Shown here in pieces: positions 48,951 to 58,245 of a DNA stretch of 64,000 nt; position 1 is the first letter of the stretch, and every line of letters begins with the position of its first letter. The DNA comes from UBA7477 sp045602925 (GTDB taxonomy: Bacteria > Bacillota > Clostridia > Oscillospirales > Ruminococcaceae), in the NCBI GenBank assembly GCA_045602925.1, contig JAZSCN010000012.1, positions 1 to 64,000 of the forward strand, given 5' to 3'. The notes beneath the pieces were generated by a model. The model searched no databases, was not told where the DNA came from, and saw only the letters and a program-made list of their open reading frames with translations. Both the position numbers and the translations under genes were made by a program.

Positions 48951-50276
48951 TTGAAGACTAAATTTATAATTTTGCTTGTTTGTTCAATGATTATGCTAAG
49001 TGGTTGTTCATTTGGTACTTTCTCTGTTGATACGCTCCTTACTCCTCCTAAACTTTCTCAGGAACAGCAGGAAATTCACCAAAGCCTTATTGAAAGTGTT
49101 GGCAACGATATTATTTTAAAGTATCCTAAAAGTGGTGATAACAGAAGTTCTTTTGTTATTGCAAATATTGACACAGAACCGACAGAAGAAGCGATTGTAT
49201 TTTACGAATATAGTGACTTGCTTAAAGGTAGCACAGGCATTAGAATAAATATACTAGATAAGAATAGTAAAAATGAATGGACATCAAAGTACGATTTTGA
49301 AGGTCCGGGAACAGATATTGATAAGATTGTTATTTCAAATACAAGCAAAAAAGACGATATAAGTATAATAATCGGTTACTCAACTCTTAATATGAATGAT
49401 AAAATTCTTGAGGTATATAACTACAAGGATGGTGCATTTAACCTTATCGGTACGGATACTTATAGTGTTCTTGAAACAATTGACCTTGATAATAATGGTT
49501 ATAGTGAAATAGTAACGGTACAGTCAGGTGCTGATGGTAGCAATGCAGTTGCTTCGCTGATTAGTATTAAGGATTCACAGCTCGTCAAATCCAATGTTAC
49601 TCAAATGGGTGGCGTATCTAATTCAATTATTAGCTTTACAAAGGGTAAGGTAACATCAACTCATAAAGCATTGTTCCTTGACTGTAAGAACCCTGATGGT
49701 TCAATCCATACCGAGTTTTTGTATTATAGATATAATTCATTGCAAAATCCAATTGCTCAAATAGGCCAAAGTCTTATTGACAGAACAACACGTCCTGAAG
49801 GCTATTATTCGCTAGATGTAAATGGTGATGGAATTGTTGAAATTCCAACAGTTTCTGTGTTACCTGGATATGAACTGCTGTCTGTCGATAGTCAGTTATA
49901 TCTCACTACATGGTATAATTATAGTGACTTCTATAATCTTACAAGTTCGATGAGTGGATATTATTCAATAAATATGGGATATATGCTTACTTTCCCGGAG
50001 AGCTGGAAGAACAAGGTTACGGTTAAGCGTGATGAGATTACAGGTGAAGCTGTATTTTATGTGTTTAATGAAACCTTAGACAAATCTACAATAGAACTTG
50101 CTAGAATTTCAGTTTGTCCAAAATCTGAAGCATCAGAGTATATTAACAATGGTTATAATATAATAACTAATGTCGGTCAGATTGTATATCTTGTAAAGCT
50201 AGCTGATGAAAACGCAAGTAGTCTTACAACCAATCTGCAAACTATACGAACTAATTTTAATGTTGTATCAAAGTAA
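48951..50276 (+). CDS. Lipoprotein of unknown function next to a two-component system
   Basis: This 441-residue lipoprotein starts with TTG 48951, preceded by AAAGGAG. The signal peptide ends at lipobox LSG-Cys19. Residues about 40-330 hold short repeated segments of the FG-GAP/VCBS kind ('IDLDNNGYSEIVTV', 'LDVNGDGIVEIPTV'), which suggests a beta-propeller. The gene is directly followed by a response regulator and histidine kinase, 18 nt later. It may sense an envelope ligand for the kinase; this is inferred from context only. Confidence 0.8.
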   Translation: MKTKFIILLVCSMIMLSGCSFGTFSVDTLLTPPKLSQEQQEIHQSLIESVGNDIILKYPKSGDNRSSFVIANIDTEPTEEAIVFYEYSDLLKGSTGIRINILDKNSKNEWTSKYDFEGPGTDIDKIVISNTSKKDDISIIIGYSTLNMNDKILEVYNYKDGAFNLIGTDTYSVLETIDLDNNGYSEIVTVQSGADGSNAVASLISIKDSQLVKSNVTQMGGVSNSIISFTKGKVTSTHKALFLDCKNPDGSIHTEFLYYRYNSLQNPIAQIGQSLIDRTTRPEGYYSLDVNGDGIVEIPTVSVLPGYELLSVDSQLYLTTWYNYSDFYNLTSSMSGYYSINMGYMLTFPESWKNKVTVKRDEITGEAVFYVFNETLDKSTIELARISVCPKSEASEYINNGYNIITNVGQIVYLVKLADENASSLTTNLQTIRTNFNVVSK

Positions 50277-50294
50277 TATAAAGGAGTAATAACA

Positions 50295-51002
50295 ATGAGA
50301 AGAATTTTAGTATGTGAAGATGAAGATTCAATAAGAGAATTTGTCGTGTTAAACCTCAAGAGAAGTGGTTACGACGTTGTTGATGTTAACTGTGGCGAGG
50401 ACGCTATTGCTGCTTTTGAAAGCGCAGACGGCGCCTTCGATATGGCACTTCTTGATATTATGATGCCTGGTATCGATGGGATTCAGGTTTGCAAGAAGCT
50501 TAGAGAAAAGAGCGAAACAATGGGTATTATTATGCTGTCTGCAAAATCACAGGAAATGGACAAGGTTTCATCTCTTATGATTGGTGCAGATGACTACATA
50601 ACTAAGCCTTTTTCAATATCCGAGCTTATAGCCAGAGTTGATGCTGTTTGCAGAAGAGTTACTATGACTCATTCTAAGCCTGAAGCTTCTACTACGATAG
50701 TTTCCGGTCCTTTTACTCTTAATCTTAAGAGCAGGACTGTATTTAAGGGCGATGAACAGATTGACCTTACTCAAGTTGAATATCAAATTATGGAGTATTT
50801 TTTCAAGAACCAGAATACTGCGCTTGATAGAACAAGCATCTTAAATCATATCTGGGGTGATTCTTATTATGGTGACGATAAAATTGTTGACGTTAACATA
50901 AGAAGAATCAGAATGAAAATCGAAAAGGAGCCTTCTAATCCGGAATTTATCCTTACAATTTGGGGTTACGGATATAAGTGGAGTGCACCAAGCGGTAATT
51001 AG
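50295..51002 (+). CDS. OmpR/PhoB-family response regulator
   Basis: This 235-residue regulator has an N-terminal receiver domain ('RRILVCEDEDSIREFVVLNL' with acidic pocket, 'MALLDIMMPG' with phospho-acceptor Asp near residue 53, and 'YITKPFSISELIARV' with the conserved Lys). The C-terminal winged helix ('LTQVEYQIMEYFFKNQNTALDRTSILNHIWGDSYYGDDKIVDVNIRRIRMKIE') binds DNA. It is the cognate of the histidine kinase 33 nt downstream. AAAGGAG precedes the start. Confidence 0.95.
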   Translation: MRRILVCEDEDSIREFVVLNLKRSGYDVVDVNCGEDAIAAFESADGAFDMALLDIMMPGIDGIQVCKKLREKSETMGIIMLSAKSQEMDKVSSLMIGADDYITKPFSISELIARVDAVCRRVTMTHSKPEASTTIVSGPFTLNLKSRTVFKGDEQIDLTQVEYQIMEYFFKNQNTALDRTSILNHIWGDSYYGDDKIVDVNIRRIRMKIEKEPSNPEFILTIWGYGYKWSAPSGN

Positions 51003-51035
51003 TTTTAACTTTTTTGAAGGGCAGGTGATGATACA

Positions 51036-52559
51036 ATGTTTAAGAAACTTAGACAAAATACAATTACAAACAGATGGTTGTTTAATATCTTGGGCGTTGT
51101 TGCCATTATCCTGCTTGTTACTGTTATAGTAGCTGCAATTGTAGTTAATCACTATTATTACAACTCAGCTGAGCAGTATGTAGCTAATAGAATGAGCATT
51201 GTTACAAGTGCGATTGATAGATTTGCTAATAACGCACAAACAAACTACAACAGCGAAATTAGAAGTATTGTAGAAAACTATGAGTATAAAACTCAAATTG
51301 AACTTATGGCGATTGATACAGATGGCAATATTTCAGTTACGTCGTCTGGTTTCTCGTCTGAGGGAAGAGTGGAATTGCCTGACTTTACTTTAGCAAAGGA
51401 TTCAGAAAAGGGAACTGCCTCTGAAATATATAAACTTCCTTCTGGTGAAAAGGTTTTGGCTTATACTGCTATGATTGCCCCTCTCGGAAGTGAGTATCAG
51501 GCTGTTCGAATGGTTGTTTCGCTCGAAAGTATTGATAGACAGGTGTTAATAATCGTATTGGCAATGATTTTGTTCTTTGCTGCTATTGTTGTGCTTATGA
51601 TTTTTACCGGTCAGTTCTTTGTAAGGTCAATCGTTAACCCGGTTCGTGAGGTTAATGAGTTTATTAGACGAATTGCAGTCGGCGATTTTTCTGATAGACT
51701 TTCAAAGAAAAATGATGACGAGCTCGGTCAGCTTTGTGATAGTATTAATTATATGGCGAATGAACTCGCAAACACCGAAGCGATGAAAAATGAGTTCATA
51801 TCCTCGGTATCTCACGAACTGAGAACTCCACTTACAGCTATTAAGGGCTGGAGTGAAACTCTTATGACTATGAGTGACGATAAAGAAACCTTCAACAAGG
51901 GTATGAGAGTTATTACAGGCGAAACTGAAAGACTTTCAAATATGGTTGAAGAGCTCCTTGACTTCTCAAGACTTCAGGATGGTAGACTAAAGCTTAATAA
52001 AGCTAAAATGGACGTTCTTGCAGAGCTCGGTGAAACTATTCTAATTTATCAAGAAAGGGCTAAAAAGCTCGGAATCTCGCTCGATTATTATGAGCCGGAA
52101 ATGTTACCGTTTGTTTATGGCGATAAAAATAGAATTAAACAGGTGTTTATCAATATTGTCGATAATGCAATTAAGTATTCTGACGAAGGCGATAAAATTT
52201 CAGTTGAAGCATACGTTGAGGGTAGTGACATTGTGATTTCTGTTTCTGATACAGGTATTGGTATCTCAAAGGAAGACTTACCAAAGGTTAAGGCTAAGTT
52301 CTTTAAGGCGAATCAGACAAGACGTGGCTCAGGTATCGGTCTAGCTGTAGCAGATGAAATTATCCACCTGCACGGTGGAACGTTGACTCTCAAGAGTGAG
52401 CTTAATGTCGGAACAACTGTTATGATAACACTCCCACCAATGGAAAAAGAATCAAAAACAAAGGATAAATCAGACAAAGTTAATGTAGAGCTTATCACAA
52501 ATGATGATGACGAAAGGACTATAGTTTATGAGCAACCCGAACCCAGAGAAGATATGTAA
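51036..52559 (+). CDS. HAMP-domain sensor histidine kinase
   Basis: This 507-residue membrane kinase has two membrane segments (about 16-40 and 168-190) flanking an extracytoplasmic sensor domain of about 125 residues, then a HAMP linker. The dimerisation/phosphorylation domain shows 'FISSVSHELRTPLTAIKGWS' with the phospho-His. The ATP-binding domain has 'NIVDNAIKYS', 'VSDTGIGISKEDLPKVKAKFF' and 'GSGIGLAVADEIIHLHGG'. An acidic tail extends beyond. It pairs with the adjacent response regulator, and its 3' end overlaps the DUF1385 gene by 32 nt. Confidence 0.95.
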   Translation: MFKKLRQNTITNRWLFNILGVVAIILLVTVIVAAIVVNHYYYNSAEQYVANRMSIVTSAIDRFANNAQTNYNSEIRSIVENYEYKTQIELMAIDTDGNISVTSSGFSSEGRVELPDFTLAKDSEKGTASEIYKLPSGEKVLAYTAMIAPLGSEYQAVRMVVSLESIDRQVLIIVLAMILFFAAIVVLMIFTGQFFVRSIVNPVREVNEFIRRIAVGDFSDRLSKKNDDELGQLCDSINYMANELANTEAMKNEFISSVSHELRTPLTAIKGWSETLMTMSDDKETFNKGMRVITGETERLSNMVEELLDFSRLQDGRLKLNKAKMDVLAELGETILIYQERAKKLGISLDYYEPEMLPFVYGDKNRIKQVFINIVDNAIKYSDEGDKISVEAYVEGSDIVISVSDTGIGISKEDLPKVKAKFFKANQTRRGSGIGLAVADEIIHLHGGTLTLKSELNVGTTVMITLPPMEKESKTKDKSDKVNVELITNDDDERTIVYEQPEPREDM

Positions 52560-53493
52560 GTTTAAATCCAAAATAGGTGGTCAAGCTCTTATCGAAGGCA
52601 TTATGATGCGTGGTATAGACAAGGCTTCTATGGTATGTAGATTGCCTAGTGGAGAGCTCGATTTAGAAACTTGGGATATAAATAATGGCTCTAAAATGCC
52701 TTGGTATAGAAAGGTCCCATTCTTAAGGGGAATTTTTAACTTTGCAATTTCACTTATTGAGGGTTATAAATGCCTTTCGAAATCAGCCGATAAATCCGTC
52801 CAAGGTCTTGAAGAAGAAAACCCTTCAAAGTTTGAAAAATGGCTAGAGGAGAAGCTCGGCGATAAGCTGATGCCGGTTGTATCTGCTGTTGGCATAATAC
52901 TCGGCTTACTTATGGCTATTGTGTTGTTTACTTTTGCACCTGCCGGTGTTACTAAGCTTATTAGTCGCTTCTGGGAACTTGGATTTGTTGCGAAAACTAT
53001 CATCGAAGGAATTATGAAAATACTAATTTTCATATTATATATGTGGCTTACAAGCCTTATGCCTGATATGAAAAGAACGTATATGTATCATGGCGCAGAG
53101 CATAAAACAATAGCATGCTATGAGGCTTGCGATGAGCTTACAGTAGAAAACGTAAAAAAGCACACTCGTTTTCACCCAAGATGTGGAACAAGCTTTATAT
53201 TCATTGTCTTGTTTATAAGCATTATAGTGTACTCGTTTGTAAGAGTACCTTGGGATAATATTCTTGTCAGAGTAGCTTTCAAGCTTGCGTTGTTACCATT
53301 TATCGTAGGTATTGCGTATGAGTTTATAAGACTTGCAGGAAAGTATGAAAACTGGTTTACTAAAATATTTTCAGCACCAGGTCTTGCCCTGCAGAGAATT
53401 ACCACCAAAGAACCCGATGATGCACAGATTGAATGCGCTATTATGGCAATTGAGGCAGTAATTCCTGAGAATAAAGAGGAAGACGTATGGTAA
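52528..53493 (+). CDS. DUF1385 family membrane protein (YqhQ-like)
   Basis: This 321-residue protein has four to five hydrophobic segments and the DUF1385 signature 'GGQALIEGIMMRG' near the N-terminus, 'YMYHGAEHKTIACYE' in the middle, and 'TRFHPRCGTSFIFIVLF'. Family function is not well understood; members are often beside prmC/prfA, as here with prmC. AAAGGA precedes the ATG. It overlaps both the kinase and prmC genes, so all are co-translated. Confidence 0.9.
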   Translation: MSNPNPEKICKFKSKIGGQALIEGIMMRGIDKASMVCRLPSGELDLETWDINNGSKMPWYRKVPFLRGIFNFAISLIEGYKCLSKSADKSVQGLEEENPSKFEKWLEEKLGDKLMPVVSAVGIILGLLMAIVLFTFAPAGVTKLISRFWELGFVAKTIIEGIMKILIFILYMWLTSLMPDMKRTYMYHGAEHKTIACYEACDELTVENVKKHTRFHPRCGTSFIFIVLFISIIVYSFVRVPWDNILVRVAFKLALLPFIVGIAYEFIRLAGKYENWFTKIFSAPGLALQRITTKEPDDAQIECAIMAIEAVIPENKEEDVW

Positions 53494-54341
53494 CTGTTCT
53501 TGATACTCTTAAGAATGCAAAAAAGCTTCTATCTGCAAATGAAATAGAAAATGCAGATTTTGAGGCAGTTTGTATGTTTGAAAAGGCTTATTCAGTTAAG
53601 TACAGAAGTATAGTTTTCGAAAAGATTAAGGATACCGAGCCTTCCGATGTGCAGTCTGAAGCGTTGTGTGAAATGCTCAGAAGACGAATTGAAGGTGAAC
53701 CACTACAGTATATTTTGGGGGAATGGGAGTTTTTCGGCTTACCGTTTAAGGTCGGTAGAGGCGTTTTAATTCCTAGACAAGATACCGAAACTCTCGTTGA
53801 GCTTGTCCTTGATAAACTTAAAAACCAGGATAGTGTTAAAGCAGTTGACCTTTGTGCAGGTAGCGGTTGCATAGGGATTACGCTTCAAAGACATCTTAAC
53901 AGTTGTGATATGACTTGTGTTGAGCTTTCAAATGATGCAATTAGCTATTTAAAGAAAAACGTAGAGCTTAACAATGCTGATGTTAAAATTCTCGGTGCAG
54001 ATGTCTTAGTAGAAGATACTGCTAACAAATTCTGTGAACTTGACCTTATAATCTGTAATCCACCATATCTTACGAAGGAGGATATGCAGGTGCTGCAAAC
54101 AGAAGTAAAATTTGAGCCTGAAAATGCTTTATATGGTGGCGATGACGGACTTGACTTTTACAGAGGTGTAACAAGGCTGTGGAAGAATTCGCTTAAACCA
54201 GGAGGACTTCTCGTTTATGAAATCGGCATGGGTCAGGAAACTGACGTGTCACAGATACTTATAGAGCATGGCTTTGAGAATGTAAGGTTTTTGAAAGACT
54301 ATTGTGGAATATATCGTGTTGTGTACGGTATTAAAAAATAA
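53487..54341 (+). CDS. prmC: Release factor glutamine methyltransferase
   Basis: This 284-residue SAM-dependent enzyme methylates the GGQ glutamine of RF1 and RF2, both encoded in this window. The motifs are 'LQYILGEWEFFGLPFKVGRGVLIPRQDTETLVELVL' (family signature), 'AVDLCAGSGCIGI' (motif I, AdoMet) and 'LIICNPPYLT' (catalytic NPPY). Its start overlaps the DUF1385 stop by 7 nt. Confidence 0.95.
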   Translation: MVTVLDTLKNAKKLLSANEIENADFEAVCMFEKAYSVKYRSIVFEKIKDTEPSDVQSEALCEMLRRRIEGEPLQYILGEWEFFGLPFKVGRGVLIPRQDTETLVELVLDKLKNQDSVKAVDLCAGSGCIGITLQRHLNSCDMTCVELSNDAISYLKKNVELNNADVKILGADVLVEDTANKFCELDLIICNPPYLTKEDMQVLQTEVKFEPENALYGGDDGLDFYRGVTRLWKNSLKPGGLLVYEIGMGQETDVSQILIEHGFENVRFLKDYCGIYRVVYGIKK

Positions 54342-54350
54342 TTTGCAGTC

Positions 54351-54380
54351 CGAACAATTGTACACAAGTTGTGGTATAAT
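54351..54380 (+). promoter_or_regulatory. recA promoter with SOS box-like site
   Basis: CGAACAATTGTACA (54351-54364) resembles the Firmicutes LexA box (CGAAC-N4-GTTC) with one mismatch. The extended -10 TGGTATAAT follows at 54372-54380. The box covers the -35 region, so LexA would block polymerase. Confidence 0.65.
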
Positions 54381-54417
54381 AAAATTGTAAAATAATCATT
54401 GAAAGGATGTATATATT

Positions 54418-55590
54418 ATGGCAACAAATAAAAAAGAAGGCAAGAAGCTTGAACTTCCAAAGTCCAATGAAGAAAAGCAGAAAGCTCTGGAAAGTGCAAT
54501 TGCACAAATCGAAAAGTCCTACGGTAAAGGTGCAGTTATGAAGCTTGGTCAGACTAAGGCTCTTGACGTAGCTGCTATTCCGACCGGCTCAATGACTCTT
54601 GATATGGCACTCGGTATCGGTGGCGTTCCAAGAGGACGTGTTGTTGAAATTTACGGTCCTGAAAGTTCAGGTAAAACAACTGTTGCACTTCACATTATCG
54701 CTGAAACTCAGAAGCTCGGCGGAAATGTTGCTTTTATTGACGTTGAGCACGCACTTGACCCGGTTTATGCTAGTGCGCTCGGTGTTGACACAGAGTCACT
54801 TCTGGTTTCTCAGCCAGATAGTGGTGAAGATGCGTTACAGATTGCCGAAACTCTCGTTCGTTCAGGCGCGATTGATTGTATCGTTGTTGACTCTGTTGCT
54901 GCTATGGCTACTAGAGCTGAAATTGACGGCGACATGGGTGACACACATGTTGGTCAGCTTGCAAGACTTATGTCTCAGGCTATGAGAAAGCTCACAGCTG
55001 TTATTTCTAAGTCTAACTGTGTTGCTATCTTTATCAATCAGGTGAGAGAAAAAATTGGCGTTATGTATGGTAACCCTGAAACTACACCAGGTGGTCGTGC
55101 ACTTAAGTTTTATAGTTCTGTAAGAATCGAAGTAAGAAGACAAGAACAGCTTAAGAATGGTTCTGAAGTATTCGGTAACAGAACAAAGTGTAAGGTAGTG
55201 AAGAATAAGGTTGCACCTCCATTTAAGGAGTGCGAATTTGACATTATTTATGGTAAGGGCATTTCTCGTGATGGCGAACTTCTTGACTTAGCTGTTGAGC
55301 TCGGTATCATCAAGAAGGGCGGAGCTTGGTTTAGCTATAACGATATGAAGCTCGGACAGGGTAGAGATAATTCTAAGGATTTCCTCCTTGCAAATCCTGA
55401 ACTTATGAAGGAAATTGAGAACCAGGTTATCGCTCGTTCCTCAGAAGTTGTAATGGATAGTAAGAAGAGCGCTAAGGATGCAGCTATTGCCGCTGCTGCG
55501 AAGAACTCTGCAACAGCTCCTGCTGTAAATAAGGATGTCCTTATCAATGCCGACGAAGATTTTGAAGAGTTTGCTCCTATAGACCTTTAA
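54418..55590 (+). CDS. recA: Recombinase A
   Basis: This 390-residue recombinase forms filaments on single-stranded DNA and drives strand exchange and SOS induction. Features are 'IEKSYGKGAVMKLG', Walker A 'GPESSGKTT', 'INQVREKIGVMYGNPETTPGGRALKFYSSVR' and 'GRDNSKDFLLANPELMKEIE'. It has an acidic C-terminus after an unusual Ala/Lys-rich stretch (about 345-370), making it a little longer than E. coli RecA. GAAAGG precedes the ATG. Regulation is by an SOS-like box. recX follows 5 nt downstream. Confidence 0.97.
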   Translation: MATNKKEGKKLELPKSNEEKQKALESAIAQIEKSYGKGAVMKLGQTKALDVAAIPTGSMTLDMALGIGGVPRGRVVEIYGPESSGKTTVALHIIAETQKLGGNVAFIDVEHALDPVYASALGVDTESLLVSQPDSGEDALQIAETLVRSGAIDCIVVDSVAAMATRAEIDGDMGDTHVGQLARLMSQAMRKLTAVISKSNCVAIFINQVREKIGVMYGNPETTPGGRALKFYSSVRIEVRRQEQLKNGSEVFGNRTKCKVVKNKVAPPFKECEFDIIYGKGISRDGELLDLAVELGIIKKGGAWFSYNDMKLGQGRDNSKDFLLANPELMKEIENQVIARSSEVVMDSKKSAKDAAIAAAAKNSATAPAVNKDVLINADEDFEEFAPIDL

Positions 55591-55595
55591 GCTTT

Positions 55596-56213
55596 ATGAA
55601 AAAAATTGAGTCAATCGAAAAGTACAAGGGCAATACATATTGCGTGACTTTTTCTGAGGAAGAAAAAGATTATCTCAATATCGATATTATCTGTGAATAT
55701 CACCTGAAAGCAGGAATGAGCATTCCTGCTTCAGCGTGGGAAGATATATTGTATTCCAATCAGCTTAGAACTGCAAAGGAAAGAGCTTTATATCTTCTTG
55801 ATTTTAAGGACTATTCGTACACTGAACTCTTTAAAAAGCTTGAGAAGAATTATCCAGAACAAATATGCTTTGATGTAATGTCAAGACTTGTTGAGATTGG
55901 CGTTATAAACGATAAGCGCTATGCAGTAAATTTTGCAAGAAAGCTTGTCGAGGTCAAAGGATACGGCTATTATAGATGTGTACAAGAAATGCGACTTAAA
56001 GGGCTTGATAAAAGCTTTATCGAAGAAGCTCTATTACCGTATAAGGAAACTACGATAGAAAGACTTATTGAGCTTATTGAAAACAAGTACGCAAGAAAAA
56101 TTACCGATAGAAAATCACTAGAAAGAGTAAAAGGTGCACTAGTGCGACTAGGCTATTCCTTCTCGGATATAAAAGAAGCACTTGAGCAGTTTGAGCTCGA
56201 TTTCGAAGATTAA
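55596..56213 (+). CDS. recX: Regulatory protein RecX
   Basis: This 205-residue protein modulates RecA by binding its filament. Three-helix repeats are seen: 'TAKERALYLLDFKDYSYTELFKKLE', 'VMSRLVEIGVINDKRYAVNFARKLVEVKGYGYYRCVQEMRLKGLDKSFIEEAL', typical of RecX. It starts 5 nt after recA, so it is co-transcribed and under the same SOS control. An N-terminal extension of about 60 residues is present. Confidence 0.9.
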   Translation: MKKIESIEKYKGNTYCVTFSEEEKDYLNIDIICEYHLKAGMSIPASAWEDILYSNQLRTAKERALYLLDFKDYSYTELFKKLEKNYPEQICFDVMSRLVEIGVINDKRYAVNFARKLVEVKGYGYYRCVQEMRLKGLDKSFIEEALLPYKETTIERLIELIENKYARKITDRKSLERVKGALVRLGYSFSDIKEALEQFELDFED

Positions 56214-56216
56214 CTA

Positions 56217-56245
56217 TTGACCTTTTCTTTAGAATAAAGTATAAT
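56217..56245 (+). promoter_or_regulatory. Promoter of rimO-pgsA
   Basis: TTGACC (56217-56222), a 17-bp spacer and TATAAT (56240-56245). It begins just after the recX stop. Confidence 0.8.
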
Positions 56246-56264
56246 AAAATGTAAGATTAATTTC

Positions 56265-56292
56265 GGAGGTGCCGAGGATTCGGCAATTTGTT
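56265..56292 (+). promoter_or_regulatory. Hairpin between the rimO ribosome site and start codon
   Basis: GGAGG (56265-56269) is 23 nt from ATG 56293. A perfect TGCCGA/TCGGCA hairpin with loop GGAT (56270-56285) lies between them and would, if folded, leave 7 nt of effective spacing. Translation may therefore depend on this fold. Confidence 0.65.
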
Positions 56293-57621
56293 ATGGCTAC
56301 TAGAGTTGGAATGGTTTCGCTGGGTTGTCCGAAAAACCTTGTAGATGCTGAGCATATGCTCTATAATTTAAGAGAAGATGGGTATGAGATAGTTCCTGAT
56401 GCAGCGCTTGCTGATGTTGTAATTGTCAATACTTGTGGCTTTATCGAAACGGCCAAGCAGGAGGCTATCGAAACTATCCTTGAGTTCTGCACACTAAAAA
56501 ATGAGGGCAGAATTAAAGCAGTTATAGTAACAGGCTGTCTTTCTGAAAGATATAGGGAAGAAATATTAAAGGAAATTCCTGAGGTAGATGCAGTTGTAGG
56601 AATCGGTTGCAATGAACAGCTTTGCGAAATTATAAGACGTGTGCTTGTAGACAATGAAAGTGTTAACGCCTTTGATGAAAAGGAAAAGCTTTGTATAGAT
56701 GGAAGAAGAATAATTTCTACTGAACATTATGCTTATCTTAAGATTGCTGAAGGCTGTAATAACTGCTGTACCTACTGTGCTATTCCAATGATTAGAGGTA
56801 AATATAGAAGCAGAACTATTGAAAGCATAGTTGAAGAAGCGAAGTGGCTTGCTAAGGTTGGCATAACCGAGCTTATTGTTGTTGCTCAGGATACAACCTA
56901 CTATGGTACTGATCTGTATGGCGAACCTCAGATTGCAAAGTTATTAAAAGAACTATGCAAGATAGATGGAATAAAGTGGATTAGAACTCTCTATAGCTAC
57001 CCCGAAAGAATTACGGATGAGCTCTTACAAACAATCGCCAGCGAAGAAAAGCTTGTTAAGTATCTTGATATTCCTATACAGCATTGTAATGGTGAAGTAT
57101 TAAAGCGTATGAACAGAAAGGGCGATAATGCTTCTCTCAGAGCTTTAATTACAAAAATCAGAGAGATTATTCCTGATATTACTATCAGAACTACTCTTAT
57201 TACCGGCTTCCCTGGAGAGACTCAGGAGCAGTTTGAAGAGCTTTCAATGTTTGTTAAGGAAATGAAGTTTGATAAGCTTGGTTGTTTCTCATATTCTGCA
57301 GAGGAAGGAACTCCCGCAGAAAAGCTCGACGGTCAGCTTGACATTAAGACTAAGGAAGCCAGAAACGATGCAATTATGAACGAGCAGATGCTTATAAGCT
57401 ATGATATAAATGAAAAGAAAATCGGTTCGAATGTCGAGGTTGTAACCGAAGGCTTTGATAGATTAGCTGAATGCTATTATGGAAGAAGCTCTGCAGATGC
57501 TCCGGAAATAGATGGAAAAATTTTCTTTTCCAGTGAAAGAAAGCTTAGAGTTGGAGAGTATGTAATAGTTAGTATTGATGATGTTATGGATTATGACCTT
57601 ATCGGTACAGTAATAGAATAA
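56293..57621 (+). CDS. rimO: Ribosomal protein S12 methylthiotransferase
   Basis: This 442-residue radical SAM enzyme methylthiolates an Asp of ribosomal protein S12. The N-terminal UPF0004 domain ('VGMVSLGCPKNLVDAEHML') binds one Fe-S cluster through Cys residues. The radical SAM motif is 'CNNCCTYCAIP' (CxxxCxxC). A TRAM domain is at the C-terminus ('VGEYVIVSIDDVMDYDLIG'). Downstream pgsA starts 18 nt later. Confidence 0.95.
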   Translation: MATRVGMVSLGCPKNLVDAEHMLYNLREDGYEIVPDAALADVVIVNTCGFIETAKQEAIETILEFCTLKNEGRIKAVIVTGCLSERYREEILKEIPEVDAVVGIGCNEQLCEIIRRVLVDNESVNAFDEKEKLCIDGRRIISTEHYAYLKIAEGCNNCCTYCAIPMIRGKYRSRTIESIVEEAKWLAKVGITELIVVAQDTTYYGTDLYGEPQIAKLLKELCKIDGIKWIRTLYSYPERITDELLQTIASEEKLVKYLDIPIQHCNGEVLKRMNRKGDNASLRALITKIREIIPDITIRTTLITGFPGETQEQFEELSMFVKEMKFDKLGCFSYSAEEGTPAEKLDGQLDIKTKEARNDAIMNEQMLISYDINEKKIGSNVEVVTEGFDRLAECYYGRSSADAPEIDGKIFFSSERKLRVGEYVIVSIDDVMDYDLIGTVIE

Positions 57622-57639
57622 ACACGAAAGGCGAAACTT

Positions 57640-58203
57640 ATGAATTTACCTAATAAACTTACTGTGCTAAGAGTTATTCTTGTGCCTGTCTTTATGTTCT
57701 TTTTGCTTTGTGACGCAATTCCACTAAATATTCTCTGGGGTGGACTTGTTTTCGGCGTAGCTGCAATTACTGACCTTGTTGACGGTAGGCTTGCAAGAAA
57801 ATATAATCTGATTACAAATTTCGGAAAATTCTTAGACCCGATTGCTGACAAGATTCTTGTAATGGCTGCTGTTCTTTGCTTTAGTGCAAAGGGATGGATA
57901 GATGTCGTTGCAGTGTTTATAATACTTACAAGAGAATTTGTTGTTTCAGGTCTTAGATTGGTTGTTGCCGGCGAGGGCGTAGTTGTTCCTGCAGGTATCT
58001 GGGGTAAGTTAAAAACCGCTTCAACAATGGCAGCTATTGGCGTAATTATGGCTATCGAGTTTTTCCTTGTAGACATATTTGCAATCGACTTTAATTTCTT
58101 TATTGTTAATGAGATTATTATCTGGATTTGTACGGTTCTTACAATAATTTCTGGCATCACCTATGTTTATGCATATAAGGATTATATCAATCCGGAAAAA
58201 TAA
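57640..58203 (+). CDS. pgsA: CDP-diacylglycerol-glycerol-3-phosphate 3-phosphatidyltransferase
   Basis: This 187-residue membrane enzyme makes phosphatidylglycerol phosphate. The CDP-alcohol phosphotransferase motif is in 'TDLVDGRLARKYNLITNFGKFLDPIADKI', with Asp residues D...DG..AR...G.xxD...D for metal and CDP binding; the first DG reads 'LVDG'. About five membrane segments. It is co-transcribed with rimO; phosphatidylglycerol is also the diacylglyceryl donor for lipoproteins, which are abundant here. Confidence 0.94.
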   Translation: MNLPNKLTVLRVILVPVFMFFLLCDAIPLNILWGGLVFGVAAITDLVDGRLARKYNLITNFGKFLDPIADKILVMAAVLCFSAKGWIDVVAVFIILTREFVVSGLRLVVAGEGVVVPAGIWGKLKTASTMAAIGVIMAIEFFLVDIFAIDFNFFIVNEIIIWICTVLTIISGITYVYAYKDYINPEK

Positions 58204-58210
58204 ATAGTGC

Positions 58211-58239
58211 TTGCAATTTTCTAAAAAGTATGATATACT
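58211..58239 (+). promoter_or_regulatory. Promoter of the cysE-cysS operon
   Basis: TTGCAA (58211-58216), a 17-bp spacer and TATACT (58234-58239). The T-box leader follows. Confidence 0.8.
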
Positions 58240-58245
58240 TTCATA

